A stretch of DNA of 64,000 nucleotides from Begonia masoniana (GCA_022432975.1 CM039502.1:18113453-18177452); one strand, 5' to 3'; positions 1 through 11,800 are shown, counted from the first letter of the stretch. Program-made: numbers and translations. The notes: generated by a model from the sequence alone, not told the origin.

Positions 1-1264
1 ATGCTGAGTAAAATATTAGGTTGTATTAGTTTACATTGACTTGAGCTTACAAAGTTAGACTCAGAAACCATGAGCACATTTTCATTCTTGTTTGATTTGA
101 TCTGTTGTTGTCACGCTCATGTAGTCTAGATATATCGAAGCCTAAACACAGTGAGGGAGTGAAGCTCCAGTCAAATATAACGTTAACGAGTGCTTACTAA
201 GGAAAATCCTTCTTGGTTTTGCCTAACATCCTCAAATGCAAATTGAAATTTTTTAGAAATAATAGAATGATTTAGGCCATCATTGGACCGTTTGAACTTT
301 CTTACCTTATCCTTTTGTATCATTTAATAACACTCATAGTCACCATTTTGAGCCTATTATTTACCGTTCAATTGTACCTATTTCAACCTAGTCACATATA
401 GATTTTCTTACTTTTTCTAAAGAGCACGATGTTTATTGATATATTTGAAAGAGAGTAGGAGAATGTAGTGGTGAGGATAAATAAAGACTCATTTGTCATA
501 TGTTAATTTATTTTTACGTTGTTATATTATTATTAGTTTTAGTTGTAAAAAAAAAAAAAAAAAAGACAAGTTCGGAAGTTTAGTTTTATTTTCAGTTTAT
601 TTATTTATTTATTTATTTTACTTTGTAATTATGACAAATGAGTTAATCTAAGTGATATTGAATGAAATAAGTTTGGGGGAGAAAGATCAAAGGAAAGCTT
701 AAGCGAGTTCAATGATTGAGCGAGTGCAGAGAAGAAAATATTGAGTGGGTGAAATAAGGAAGGATAGGTTGTGCTCTGAGTATTCGTTTGAATCCATATA
801 ATTCCTACCATTTAGCCCTGCCTTTCATTACAAGTTTTTAAAGACCTATTGACTATTCCTTTGATTTATGGATATTTGCTATTAGTTGGATGGTAGGCAA
901 AGCCACAGAACGATTACAGTGAATGGAGTGATCCCAAGTGAGTTGTGAGAGCATTCTTTTCCCAAAGCTACATTAGTTGACCCAACAGTTAGAGGTAAAC
1001 GAGGACGAAAACACACACACACACGATGATTTCTAAGTAAGCGAATGTCAATGTGTTGATATAAGTTAATTCTTTTGCAAAGTGTTAATCTTGATAATTT
1101 TAGTATGAATTGTTCAAGCTGAGACAAATTACTAAAAACTTTGATGATGATTTTTTTACCATTATATTGTATGGTGCTTAGTATATGAGATTAGATTATA
1201 TATCTGCCGAAAATTTTGCTTAGTTTTATTCGCTTGAGAACAAGCTTTCATTCAAGTTTGGGGG
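1..1264 (+). mobile_element. 3' non-coding internal region of the upstream Ty3/gypsy unit
   Basis: This stretch is nearly identical to 5709-6973 and leads directly into an LTR, so it is the 3' end of a retroelement whose remainder lies left of the window. It has no supportable reading frame. A purine-rich motif (AAGTTTGGGGG) just before 1265 is a polypurine tract, the primer for plus-strand DNA synthesis. A similar motif lies near 670. The (A)n run near 550, the ATTT microsatellite near 600 and the (AC)n near 1010 are shared with the second copy. Confidence 0.8.
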
Positions 1265-2796
1265 TGTGATAAGTGTGTATTTTACACACTTATTCGGATT
1301 CTTTAATCTTGATTCGATAAGTTTTTCTCAAGCATTTGAATGAATTTAACGTTTCTGGTGTAAGTGTGCAGATAAGATTAAGTCTAATAGGTTCAGTATC
1401 AACGAAGAATAAATATAGTGCAGAATGAAGAAAAATAATGAAATAAAAATATCAACGTGTGGCGGTGAACAAAAGACTAGCCGATCGATCACCCACATCT
1501 CGCGATCGATCGGCTGAAATGGTATTTGACGAAAAGCAGAAAGTGTGCCGATCGATCGGCCACATACAGGCGATCAATCGGCGGAAGAAAAGACGAAGTA
1601 ATATTTGGCAGAGAAGTAGCCGATCGATCGGCCAAGCCTTGCGATCGATCGGCTAATGAGGAGAAGAATTACAGAAAGCAGAAGAGTTGCCGATCGATCG
1701 GCCATCTTTGGGCGATCGATCGGTTAAAGCGAAGAAACTCATTCTTTTGGGCAGAAAGACAGCCGATCGATCGGCTATTCCCAAGCGATGGATCGGCTAT
1801 TTTAATTGATGGAGGTGTTTAAATCTGGACCGTTGAAGCTGGACCATTAAAGCCTATTTTAATCTCAGCCGTTAACGATGATTGGAGGCTTCAGATTAAT
1901 TAAGAATTAGGTTAAAGGAGAGAGGGAGCCATTCAGACGAGAGGGAGATCGATTCAGAGGAGCCCTAGAGAGAGATGGAGACCGGAATGGAGCGGGAGCT
2001 TTAGGAACTGAATTTCAGCATAGTTTTTCTTTCCCTTTCTCTTCTGAACTATGAACATCTTTATTATTCTTGTTATTTCTTCTTATTCTAGCATGAACTA
2101 AATTTCTTTTCTAGGCTACGATGTAGCCAGACGATGTTTATTTTCTATTTCTTTATTTAATTAAATTCAATAAGTATTTCTTCCAATATTATTGACGCAT
2201 TTAATTTCTGTTTTAAAGCTTGTAAATTTATGGCCAATCTTTACTTGATTTTTGGGGTGTTTTGAGACTGAGAGGTGATAAACATCTGAGCACTGAAATT
2301 AATGTCATAAATATGCGTAGGCTAGAGATAGTTACGGTATTGATATGATCATTGTGATTTCTTAATATAATTGTATTTGATTAATATAGGATTTGAGACT
2401 AAGAAGTGATAACTCATTAATCAGATAAACTAAGCAATGTTCGAGAGACATTGTATTAGAATTTAGCAAAATCGATCATCAACATAGAGAGAATACTTAT
2501 GAATATAATTAGGAATAAATGAAATAAATATTGTCTTGGTGAAATCGTAGTACCTAGGTTTTTATTAATCAAATTTAATCTCATTCTATCTGTTTTGTTA
2601 TTTTACATTAGTTTACTTTACTTGTTTTGGTCATTCAATTTAATTTCAATCATTGAAACCATAAAACATGTGTTTAATTTAGAATTAAGATCAATAAATT
2701 CGATTATTAATTAACAAGTCTTTGTGGGTTCGACACTCTAATTATCACTTTATTACTTGTTGTGAATCGTACACTTGCAAAATATTTTTCACAACA
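1265..2796 (+). mobile_element. LTR (copy 1) of tandem pol-less gypsy element
   Basis: The LTR begins TGTGATAAG right after the polypurine tract (the start could equally be 1267) and ends CACAACA, followed seven bases later by a primer binding site. It matches 6974-8507 with only scattered substitutions. It is about 1.53 kb, which is large but normal for Athila/Tat-like plant elements. The middle carries five paired-palindrome units (1480-1797). Because another internal region precedes it and a third follows, this LTR is shared by two tandem units. Confidence 0.85.
1480..1797 (+). repeat. Five paired-palindrome units, about 70-bp period, in LTR copy 1
   Basis: Units start at 1480, 1547, 1619, 1689 and 1762. 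Each has two copies of a motif close to GCCGATCGATCGGC separated by about 8-10 bases. The motif is self-complementary and the two copies of a unit are also complementary to each other, so each unit can fold as a hairpin. The roughly 35 bases between units are not palindromic. The reading frames across this region (for example 1459-1656) arise from the repeat and are unlikely to be genes. Confidence 0.9.
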
Positions 2797-2802
2797 AGTT
2801 TT

Positions 2803-2820
2803 TGGCGTCATTGCTGGGGA
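2803..2820 (+). other. Primer binding site of gypsy element (tRNA-Asp type)
   Basis: TGGCGTCATTGCTGGGGA lies seven bases after the LTR end. It resembles the Athila/Tat-type site complementary to the 3' end of plant tRNA-Asp, with about four mismatches to the sequence I recall. Position and the leading TGG support the call. The tRNA assignment is from family knowledge. Confidence 0.65.
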
Positions 2821-2897
2821 CTTTATTATTAATATTGAATTAATTATTTTTAGTTTTATTTTGAATTCTATTTATTTTATTTCTTTATTTTCAAGTT

Positions 2898-4290
2898 ATG
2901 TTCAGGTGCATGCGTAAAGAAGGAAACACTAATTTTCTCCCGCTTAATCTTGAGATCGAGCGTACGTGTCGACAACATCGTAAAGAGATAAGAGAAATTA
3001 TTCAACCAGCGCGTGCCAACATGGGAGATAACGGGGAAAACAATATTGAAAACCAGACATTGCTGGATTATGTTATACCTACTGTATCCGGAGTGCATTC
3101 AGCTATTCGCAAACCGGCCATTGCTGCTAATTTTGAAATTAAGTCAGGCACCTTGCACATGATTTAACAATACCAGTTTAGTGGTTTACCTTCTGAATAC
3201 CCCAAAGATCATATTGTAAATTTTTTGGAAGTATGCGACACTTTCAGATACCACAACGTGGAGGATGATGCAGTGAGACTGAGATTATTTCCGTTCTCAT
3301 TACGGGACCGAACGAAGAATTGACTTAACTCTCTGCTAGCCAACTCTATTAATACTTGGGAAGATTTATGCCAGAAGTTTCTTTCTAAATTCTTTCCTTT
3401 TGAGAAGACTGTCAAACTCCGCAATGATATCATCAACTTCAGTCAATTTGATGGAGAAACATTATATGATGCATGGTCGAGATTCAAAGATATGTTGAGA
3501 AAATGCCCTAACCATGGCCTGCCAAAGTGGATGCATATTCAAACTTTTTATGTGAGATTATCATCCTCTACTAAAACACTAGTAAATGCAACTGCAGGTG
3601 TGCTTTAATGAGGAAAACTGAAGAAGCTGCATATGACCTTTTAGAAGAATTGGCACTTAATAATGACCAGTGTCATGTGGAGCAATCAATTATGAAACGA
3701 ACAGCTAGCACACCAGAGATTGAAGCTATGAAAGCCTTGACACTACAAGTTGCCTCATTGGCTAAACAATTACAAGAGTCTCATATAGCAGCTAGTGTGG
3801 GAAAAACACCGATGGTTAATTGTCAATGGTGTCAATGACCACATCAGAGTGAAGAATGTCAAGCGAGAAATCTTATGCCGAATAAATCTGCAGAACAAGT
3901 TAACTACATGGGAAATTTTAATCGGCAAGTAAATCCCAACTCAAACACTTATAATCCAGGGTGGCGACAACATCTTAATTTCTCATAGCAGAATTCTCAA
4001 AACACTATGCCTCAACTATTGCAATCGGGTCCATCTCAACAAGCTTAGAAGAAAAATGATCTCGAGGAAGCCCTTATGCAATTTATGACCGAAACCCGTA
4101 CAACGATGCAGAATCAATCGGCCCAAATTTGAAGTCTTGAGAATCAACTTGGTCAATTTGCTAGTATCATCAATGGAAGATCTCAAGGTACACTACCTAG
4201 CAATACAGAAATAAATCTGAAAGAGCATTGTAATGCAATTACCACTTGAACTGGAACAGTAATTGAACCGGTGTAAAAAGAGCCAAGTGT
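2898..4290 (+). pseudogene. Broken gag of Ty3/gypsy element
   Basis: Translation gives a capsid-like region typical of plant Ty3/gypsy Gag. It includes a short '[19 protein letters not shown]' stretch followed by a 'WEDLCQKFL..FFP' core and a 'DGETLYDAWSRFKDMLRKCP' core, the retrotransposon gag domain. Stop codons and frame changes interrupt it: a stop at about 3165, another near 3323, and further shifts after 3608. A Gln/Asn-rich stretch follows toward 4250. It would normally encode the nucleocapsid precursor that packages element RNA. As it stands it cannot make a full Gag. Confidence 0.8.
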
Positions 4291-4381
4291 GCCAAAATTT
4301 GATAATGGGAGTTCAAGTGAAAATGAAGCTCAAAGGTCTTTACCATGTCATCCTTGGCCAATACAAGTAATTCCACCTTAA

Positions 4382-5299
4382 GTGCCGTTTCCACAAAGAC
4401 TGAAGAATGTGAAGCTTGATAATCAGTTTTCTAAATTCCTTGATGTCTTCAAAAAGCTTAACATCAATATTCCATTCGCAGAGGTCCTCGAGCAAATGCC
4501 GAAATATGCAAAGTTTTTGAAAGATATTTTGTCTCATAAGCGAAAGATCAAAGAAGGCAGTACGATCGCTTTGACGGAGGAATGTAGCGCTATTATACAA
4601 CGAAAGCTTCTACAAAAATTGAAAGATCCGGAAAGTTTCACCATCTCATGTGCAATTGAGGAGTCTATTTTTGAGCGAGCATTATGTGATTTGGGTGCTA
4701 GTATAAGTTTAATGCCACTATCTATATTTCGTAAGCTTGGTCTTGGTGAAACAAAGCCCACGAGAGTAGTTCTACAAATGGCTGATCACTCTATCAAGCA
4801 TCCATATAGGGTGATTGAAGATGTCCTTGTCAAAGTTGACAAGTTTATTTTCTCCTCTGATTTCTTGATTCTTGATATGGACGAAGATCGTGGCATCCCA
4901 ATAATAGTAGGTCGACCATTCTTAGCAACAGGAGGTGCTATAATTGATCTTAGAAAGGGAGAGCTCAAATTGCAGGTACAAGATGAAGATGTCACATTTA
5001 AGGTGTATAAATCATTGGAGTACCCAATAGCTATCGATGACATATTTCGAGTGGAACTCCCTAACACTGTAACAAGGGACACTTCACTTCAACCAAATGA
5101 CTTTCTTGAGCCTAATGAGAAGCAGTACGTTGAAAATTTGGGGGAGTCGACATTACTGGTCATACCACCTATTAAGAAACCACTCGACTACAAAAAGCTT
5201 CTCGCAATTGATAAGTTGATAAATGAGCAACGATTGACACCATATTGGGATAGTACATGTGAAAGTGCAAAGTCCATCATATATTTCGACCCAACATGA
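4382..5299 (+). CDS. Retroelement aspartic protease domain (gag-pro product)
   Basis: This is an uninterrupted frame of 305 residues. It contains a retropepsin-like active site (CDLGASISLMP, with a DLGAS in place of the classical DTG/DSG) near residue 100, followed by the flap-side segment and 'IIVGRPFLATGGAIID' near residue 175, which is typical of plant Ty3/gypsy Pro (gag-asp proteases). The enzyme would cleave the Gag polyprotein in the virus-like particle. The start is arbitrary, because the native protein would be a gag-pro fusion. No reverse transcriptase, RNase H or integrase follows. The frame ends and a 'GGGAGGCAACCCACCC' motif, usually found after pol, comes about 50 bases later. 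It looks like a TE protein, not a host gene. Confidence 0.85.
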   Translation: MPFPQRLKNVKLDNQFSKFLDVFKKLNINIPFAEVLEQMPKYAKFLKDILSHKRKIKEGSTIALTEECSAIIQRKLLQKLKDPESFTISCAIEESIFERALCDLGASISLMPLSIFRKLGLGETKPTRVVLQMADHSIKHPYRVIEDVLVKVDKFIFSSDFLILDMDEDRGIPIIVGRPFLATGGAIIDLRKGELKLQVQDEDVTFKVYKSLEYPIAIDDIFRVELPNTVTRDTSLQPNDFLEPNEKQYVENLGESTLLVIPPIKKPLDYKKLLAIDKLINEQRLTPYWDSTCESAKSIIYFDPT

Positions 5300-6973
5300 A
5301 GAAGTATGATGTCGGGCTGTCGACAATAAAACAAGCGCTCGGTGGGAGGCAACCCACCCAAGTATCCTATTTAGTTTGTTATTTCAATTTTTGTTTGCAT
5401 TAGTTTTGTTTATTTTACTTTATTTTTTTATTATTATTTTTTAGAATTAAAAAAAAAAAAAAAAAAGCTTCCTGATAGATGGCTCCTTCGAACGAAGCTC
5501 CACAACGCTGACGACCAGCCCGAGACGTTATGAGGTACGCTGCTTTTACCCTATTTTTTTGTACATTGAGGACAATGTTTGTTTTAAGTTTGGGGGTGAT
5601 TTTAGCGTATCTTAGTACTGTGCTATATTTTGGTATTGCAATCTGAAATCTGGTTTAGATGTCTATAATTGAAATTTTGAATAAATTCATGCTTTAGCTT
5701 CTTAAAAAATGCTGAGTAAAATATTAGGTTGTATTAATTTACATTGACTTGAGCTTACAAAGTTAGACTCAGAAACCATGAGCACATTTTCATTATTGTT
5801 TGATTTGATCTGTTGGTGTCACGCTTATGTAGTCTAGATCTATCGAAGCTCAAACACAGTGAGGGAGTGAAGCTCCAGTCAAATATAACGTTAACGAGTG
5901 CTTACTAAGGAAAATCCTTCTTGGTTTTGCCTAACATCCTCGAATGCAAATTGAAATTTTTTAGAAATAATAGAATGATTTAGGCCATCATTGGACCGTT
6001 TGAACTTTCTTACCTTATCCTTTTGTGTTATTTAATGACACTCATAGTCACCTTTTTGAGCCCATTATTTACCGTTCAATTGTACCTATTTCAACCTAGC
6101 CACATATAGATTTTCTTACTTTTTCTAAAGAGCACGATGTTAATTGATATATTTGAAAAAGAGTAGGAGAATGTAGTGGTGAGGATGAATAAAGACTCAT
6201 TTGTCATATGTTAATTTATTTTTACGTTGTTATATTATTATTAGTTTGAGTTGTAAAAAAAAAAAAAAAGACAAGTTCAGAAGTTTAGTTTTATTTTCAG
6301 TTTATTTATTTATTTATTTATTTTTCTTTGTAATTATGACAAATGAGTTAATCTGAATGATATTGAATGAAATAAATTTGGGGGAGAAAGATCAAAGGAA
6401 AGCTTAAGCAAGTTCAATGATTGAGCAAGTGCAGAGAAAAAAATATTGAGTGGGTGAAATAAGGAAAGATGGGTTGTACTCTGAGTATTCGTGTGAATCC
6501 ATATAATTCCTACCATTTAGCCCTGCCTTTCATTACAAGTTTTTAAAGACCTATTGACTCTTGCTTTGATTTATGGATATTTGTTATTAGTTGGATGGTG
6601 GGCAAGGCCACAGAACGATTACAGTGAATGGAGTGATCCCAAGTGAGTTGTGAGAGCATTCTTTTCCCATAGCTACATTAGTTGACCCAACAGTTAGAGG
6701 TAAACAAGGACGAAAACACACACATACACACACGATGATTTCTAAGTAAGCGAATGTCAATGTGTTGATATAAGTTAATTCTTTTGCAAAGTGTTAATCT
6801 TGATAATTTTAGTATGAATTGTTCAAGCTGAGACAAATTACTAAAAACTTTGATGAGGATTTTTTTACCATTATATTGTATTGTGCTTAGTATATGAGAT
6901 TAGATTATATATCTGCCGAAATTTTTGCTTAGTTTTATTCGCTTGAGAACAAGCTTTCATTCAAGTTTGGGGG
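5300..6973 (+). mobile_element. 3' non-coding internal region of second gypsy unit
   Basis: The part from 5709 onward is a near-identical copy of 1-1264. The preceding 400 bases carry the GGGAGGCAACCC motif (about 5341-5357), a T-rich stretch, and a first purine-rich AAGTTTGGGGGTG near 5587. Two more such motifs occur near 6375 and just before 6974. No protein can be supported. This is a long non-coding 3' region of the kind seen in Tat/Athila lineages. Confidence 0.8.
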
Positions 6974-8507
6974 TGTGATAAGTGTGTATTTTACACATTT
7001 ATTCGGATTCTTTAATCTTGATTTGATAAGTTTTTCTCAAGCATTTGAATGAATTTAACTTTTCTGGTGTAAGTGTGCAGATAAGATTAAGTCTAACAGG
7101 TTAAGCATCAACGAAGAATAAATATAGTGCAGAATGAAGAAAAATAATGAAATAAAAATATCAACGTGTGGCGGTGAACAAAAGACTAGCCGATCGATCG
7201 CCCACATCTCGCGATCGATCGGCTGAAATGGTATTTGACGAAAAGCAGAAAGTGTGCCGATCGATCGGCCACATACAGGCGATCAATCGGCGGAAGAAAA
7301 GACAAAGTAATATTTGGCAGAGAAGTAGCCGATCGATCGGCCAAGCCTTGCGATCGATCGGCTAATGAGGAGAAGAATTACAGAAAGCAGAAGAGTTGCC
7401 GATCGATCAGCCATCTTTGGGCGATCGATCGGTTAAAGCGAAGAAACTCGTTCTTTTGGGCAGAAAGAAAGCCGATTGATCGGCTATTCCCAAGCGATGG
7501 ATCGGCTATTTTAATTGATGGAGGTGTTTAAATCTGGACCATTGAAGCTGGACCATTAAAGCCTATTTTAATCTCAGCCGTTAACGATGATTGGAGGCTT
7601 CAGATTAATTAAGAATTAGGTTAAAGGAGAGAGGGAGCCATTCAGACGAGAGGGAGATCGATTCAGAGGAGCCCTAGAGAGAGACGAAGACCGGAATGGA
7701 GCGGGAGCTTTAGGAACTGAATTTCAGCATAGTTTTTCTTTCCCTTTCTCTTCTGAACTATGAACATCTTTATTATTCTTGTTATTTCTTCTTATTCTAA
7801 CATGAACTAAATTTCTTTTCTAAGGCTACGATGTAGCCAGACGATGTTTATTTTCTATTTCTTTATTTAATTAAATTCAATAAGTATTTCTTCCAATATT
7901 GTTGACGCATTTAATTTCTGTTCTTAAAGCTTGTAAATTTATGGTCAATCTTTACTTGATTTTTGGGGTGTTTTGAGACTGAGAGGTGATAAATATCCGA
8001 GCACGGAAATTAATGTCATAAATATGCGTAGGCTAGAGATAGTTACAGTATTGATGTGATCATTGTGATTTCTTAATATAATTTTATTTGATTAATGTAG
8101 GATTTGAGACTGAGAAGTGATAATCCATTAATCAGATAAACTAAGCAATGTTCGAGAGACATTGTATTAGAATTTATCGAAATCGATCATCAACATAGGG
8201 AGAATACTTATGAATATAATTAGGAAGGAATGAAATAAATATTGTCTTGGTGAAATCGTAGTACCTAGGTTTTTATTAATCAAATTTAATCTCATTCTAT
8301 CTGTTTTGTTATTTTACATTAGTTTACTTTACTTGTTTTGGTCATTCAATTTAATTTCAATCATTGAAACCATAAAACATGTGTTCAATTTAGAATTAAG
8401 ATTAATAAATTCGATTATTAATTAACAAGTCCTTGTGGGTTCGACACTTTAATTATCACTTTATTACTTGTTGCGACTCGTACACTTGCAAAATATTTTT
8501 CACAACA
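6974..8507 (+). mobile_element. LTR (copy 2) of tandem pol-less gypsy element
   Basis: This matches 1265-2796 along its length and ends CACAACA at 8507. Similarity to copy 1 stops exactly there: copy 1 continues into the primer binding site, whereas this copy continues into unrelated flank (GTGGCATAGG). The array therefore ends here. The palindrome array is repeated at 7189-7506 with a few substitutions. Confidence 0.85.
7189..7506 (+). repeat. Five paired-palindrome units in LTR copy 2
   Basis: This has the same five-unit arrangement as 1480-1797. In the first unit the left motif reads GCCGATCGATCG here but GCCGATCGATCA in copy 1. The fourth unit and the fifth (GCCGATTGATCGG) each carry a substitution. 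The spacing is conserved. Confidence 0.9.
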
Positions 8508-10304
8508 GTGGCATAGGCCGGAAGGGCCACACGCATGCAACACCAACTTACCTGGAGTTCTTAGCAAACTTAACGACTTTGATCTCTTAAAACTTGGAAC
8601 TTGAAACCTAATCATAATAACATCACATATTAACATTTTCCATAAAACATAACAAATCACATAATTTCAAAACACAATTCAAATCCATTTGATATCCAAT
8701 TCAATTATTCTTCATCCATTCAAGCATGCATGTGTCCTTATTTAGCTTATCAATCTCATAATACAAGTGAAATCCAAAATGTTCAACCAACTTATACATA
8801 TTTTCTCATAAACCCAAAATGGACCAATTTTCATCCAATTTCAAAAATTCACAAAAATCGTATATATGTCCGAATTTGATGATTCAAAAGCCTATGTAAA
8901 CTTTAGGGTGTCTAGTTTCTCATGGTAAAGTCCATTTAGCAAATAAAATAATTAGCTCATTCATTTTTTGACAAACCGAAACCTGTCTGAACTTTCTTCA
9001 TAGTTCTTAATCCAATCTTTGAAAAATCATAACTAATTGAATTCTCAACCTTTTTCAATGATGCAACATGCTATAGAATCCTTAAGATGTCTATTTTCAC
9101 ATGGTAAAAATCTATTTATCAAAACCCGAACTCAATAAATAGCAAAAAATCAAAAACCGAAACTGCCCTAAAATCTCTTCACAATTTTCAACCAACTTTG
9201 AAAATTCATAACAAATTCAATACTTCTTTGAATTTAATGATTCAACATGCTATACAATCATTAAGATGTCTAATTTAACATGATGAAATCCATTTATCAA
9301 AAGCAACTCAATTTATGAGCCGAAAACAATAAAACCCAAATCTGCTTTAAAATTCCAAATTTTTACTAACTTTTTTTATTTCCATGCATTTCTTCCATTT
9401 CCATCAACAACCAATCCATTCATTCCATTAGATTCTCAAAGAAGTCATGAAAAATATAAAATAAAACCATTTTCGTGCATCATCACTTACGTTTAACAAT
9501 CTTTAGTTAAACTCAACAAAACTTTACTTTTAGTGCATAATAACTTCACAAATTTGCACAAGCTTCACAAATAACCAAAACCTACCTTATAATCTTGCGA
9601 AATAAGTGAGGAAATACGAGGGATGAAGGGTCTGCATAAGGGGAAAGAAGTCGTGGGTTTAGGGCTTTTGAAATGATGTTTTTATCATTTTAAACCAACT
9701 TTTCATCACTTAAGGAGAATTCTAGAACCTTGGTGAAACATCTCCTTTCTTCTCCCTTTTCAGCCCTCTCTTCACGTTGAAAGTTTCAACTCTTCCATCA
9801 CTTTCAAAGTCAAATGCTGCCATTAGTTCATAATTCCCGACTTTTCATGCTAAAATTCTATTGGTTCCTCCTTTCTTTTGTCAAACATTCAACCTCTTTC
9901 CTTCTTCAATGTCATTTTCCTTTCTTCTCCAATACGTTCTTCATCATATTAACTTTTTCATATAAATTCTTCCATTGGTTCTTCATTTTGAACTTTCTTA
10001 GAAGGAGTTTCTATTGATTCATAAATCTTGACTTCTCAAATTGATTTTCTCTCTTTTCCTTCCCATTGTACACCAATTGCCTACTCTACTATCCTTTATT
10101 ATTTTACCACCATTTCCCTAATTCTTTAATTCATTAGGGATATGCTCCACTAAATGCTTGAAATTGACCCTTATCCCTTTCAACTTCTTTATCTAGCCAC
10201 TTAACTCCTATCACTCATAATACTTCTCTTACTAATATCAATATATAGCTCATCATCAATTAAAATGCTATAACAAGCTAAATGATAAAAATTTGGGTGT
10301 TACA
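8508..10304 (-). mobile_element. Gypsy-type LTR (TGTAACACCC end), minus strand, cut by the array
   Basis: The right edge reads ...TTTGGGTGTTACA (10294-10304), the reverse complement of a TGTAACACCC start, which is characteristic of Del/Tekay-like chromovirus LTRs. The left edge abuts the gypsy array at 8508. The interior contains three imperfect copies of a segment of about 179 bp; the 'gatgtcta..acatgg' landmark recurs near 8906, 9084 and 9263. No coding frame is supported. It is either a solo LTR or a truncated element into which the array inserted. The left terminus is not visible. Confidence 0.6.
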
Positions 10305-11151
10305 GCATGTGTCACAATATTCGAGTAATAACAAAATTTATATTATACGATTATTAAAAATGTCCAAATTGATTATATTTGTATTGGAATATTCAACCTC
10401 TAATAATATTATTATATCATCAGTCGGCTGTAGTTAATTATTATTAATCGATAATTTTTATACTCCCTATGAGATAATATTTGACATATGCAACGTCTCT
10501 GGAGTGTTTTTTATACAAAATTATCTATTTTGAGTCTCGCACAAATTTATTATCGGAGTTAGCCCAAAACATGTTGTTGGTAGAGAATGAAATCCTAATA
10601 ATCAACCATGTATTTCCACTATCCCCATAAATATTAGATTGTGCACTCCATTAATATAAACTGTACTCTCACACTGAGTACATGCAGGTTTTCACACTAG
10701 TATAGAAAGAAATCATGTGTTTTTATTTTTTTTGAAATTCATTTAACTATTTTTAAGTCTGTAAATATTAAATATATCAGGAAAGTCAATGACGTTGAAT
10801 TAAATGCATGACTCGTTAGTCAAGAAATGATCGGCTCTTAATGGATGCAAATCTAGGAAAATTTACGGCCAGGTTCATTGAACCAAGACTTTTACCGATC
10901 ATTAACTTCTAACAGAAGTGTAACAAGGACCACGTCCGGAGCCGAATCACGTCTACATTCAATGAACCTGACTTCAGTTTCTCTATTTTCAGTCAATGGT
11001 AGGACATGCATGATGAATTTGAACGCGTCAAATTTAATTCAATTACAAATACTCACTGTTAACTCCCAACTGCAGTTTCAGTTCCGATTGACTTTGAACG
11101 CGTCAAATTTTATTCAATTAGAAATACTCACTAACTACCCTCACTGTTAAC
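10305..11151. other. Intergenic region with a short duplicated segment
   Basis: No gene is recognised. A segment beginning TTTGAACGCGTCAAATTT occurs at about 11019 and again at about 11094, each followed by ...AATACTCACT. A third short shared string, CTGCAGTTTCAGTTCCGATT, lies between them and recurs inside the hAT-like element just downstream. The small frame at 10878-11150 runs through this duplication and is not convincing. Confidence 0.5.
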
Positions 11152-11571
11152 AAGAGGTGGGTAAAACTGGACTGAAACTGCAGTTTCAGTTCCGATTCCG
11201 TCCAATTTTTTCCCCAAAGGAATCGATTCCGATTCTAAATTATCAAGTCACTGTGGTCCACAGTTTTGAGAGTCAAAAATGATATAGAAATGTGGGTCAA
11301 AAATTCGACATTAAAACGTATTAAAATCTGACTCAAAACTTTAAAATTGACTCATACCCGAAAACCGACCATAAACTTGACCCAAACTTTGAAAATTCGA
11401 CCCAAAAATAATAAAAAAATATAAATAATGTTTTTGAAAAAAAAATTAGAGCTAAAAGGAGACCGAATCGGGAAACACAGTATGTTCTGATATCGAAATC
11501 CCGCGTGCGGTCAAGTCACGGAATCTGACTGTTGCAATCCAAGAAATGGTCTGGTCTCCACCCCATCCCTA
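11152..11571. mobile_element. Degraded hAT-like MITE (GGTGGG...CCATCCCTA family)
   Basis: The left end resembles GAGGTGGGTAAAACTGG and the right end reads ...CCACCCCATCCCTA, imperfect inverse ends of the TAGGGGTGGGCA type. Internal blocks (for example 'TTGACTCATACCCGAAAA' and 'CTTGACCCAAACTTTGAAAA') recur in the element at 30593-30990. No protein is encoded. A clean target duplication was not found. Confidence 0.55.
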
Positions 11572-11792
11572 ATATAAATTAAAAGGTGGAATTGTTAGAC
11601 AATTTGCGCTGACTTTTAACACTTTGAATTGAAAAATAAAGGGTTGAAGTCAAATTGTTTTATTTATTTATTTAATCATTTTATGCATGTGATGATGTTA
11701 TGATATGGTTCTTGGCATGGGCATCATCCATGCATACGTGGCTAGGTGGAGACCAACTACATTAGCTTCAGACTTTCAGTTATCTACTTGCC

Positions 11793-11800
11793 TATAAATA
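11793..11800 (+). promoter_or_regulatory. TATA box of the GGCT gene
   Basis: TATAAATA lies about 320 bases upstream of the start codon. Transcription would begin near 11825. A 5'-leader intron is likely at 11997-12103 (CTCG|GTGAG to TATCAG|GATTT), ending 13 bases before the ATG. Confidence 0.6.

Noticed and set aside
1459..1822. Overlapping 65- and 98-residue frames rich in Asp-Arg-Ser and Arg-Ser-Ile-Gly repeats (also 7168-7531)
   Set aside because: They arise from the palindrome array inside LTRs; two frames are open at once and both copies drift by frame-neutral substitutions.
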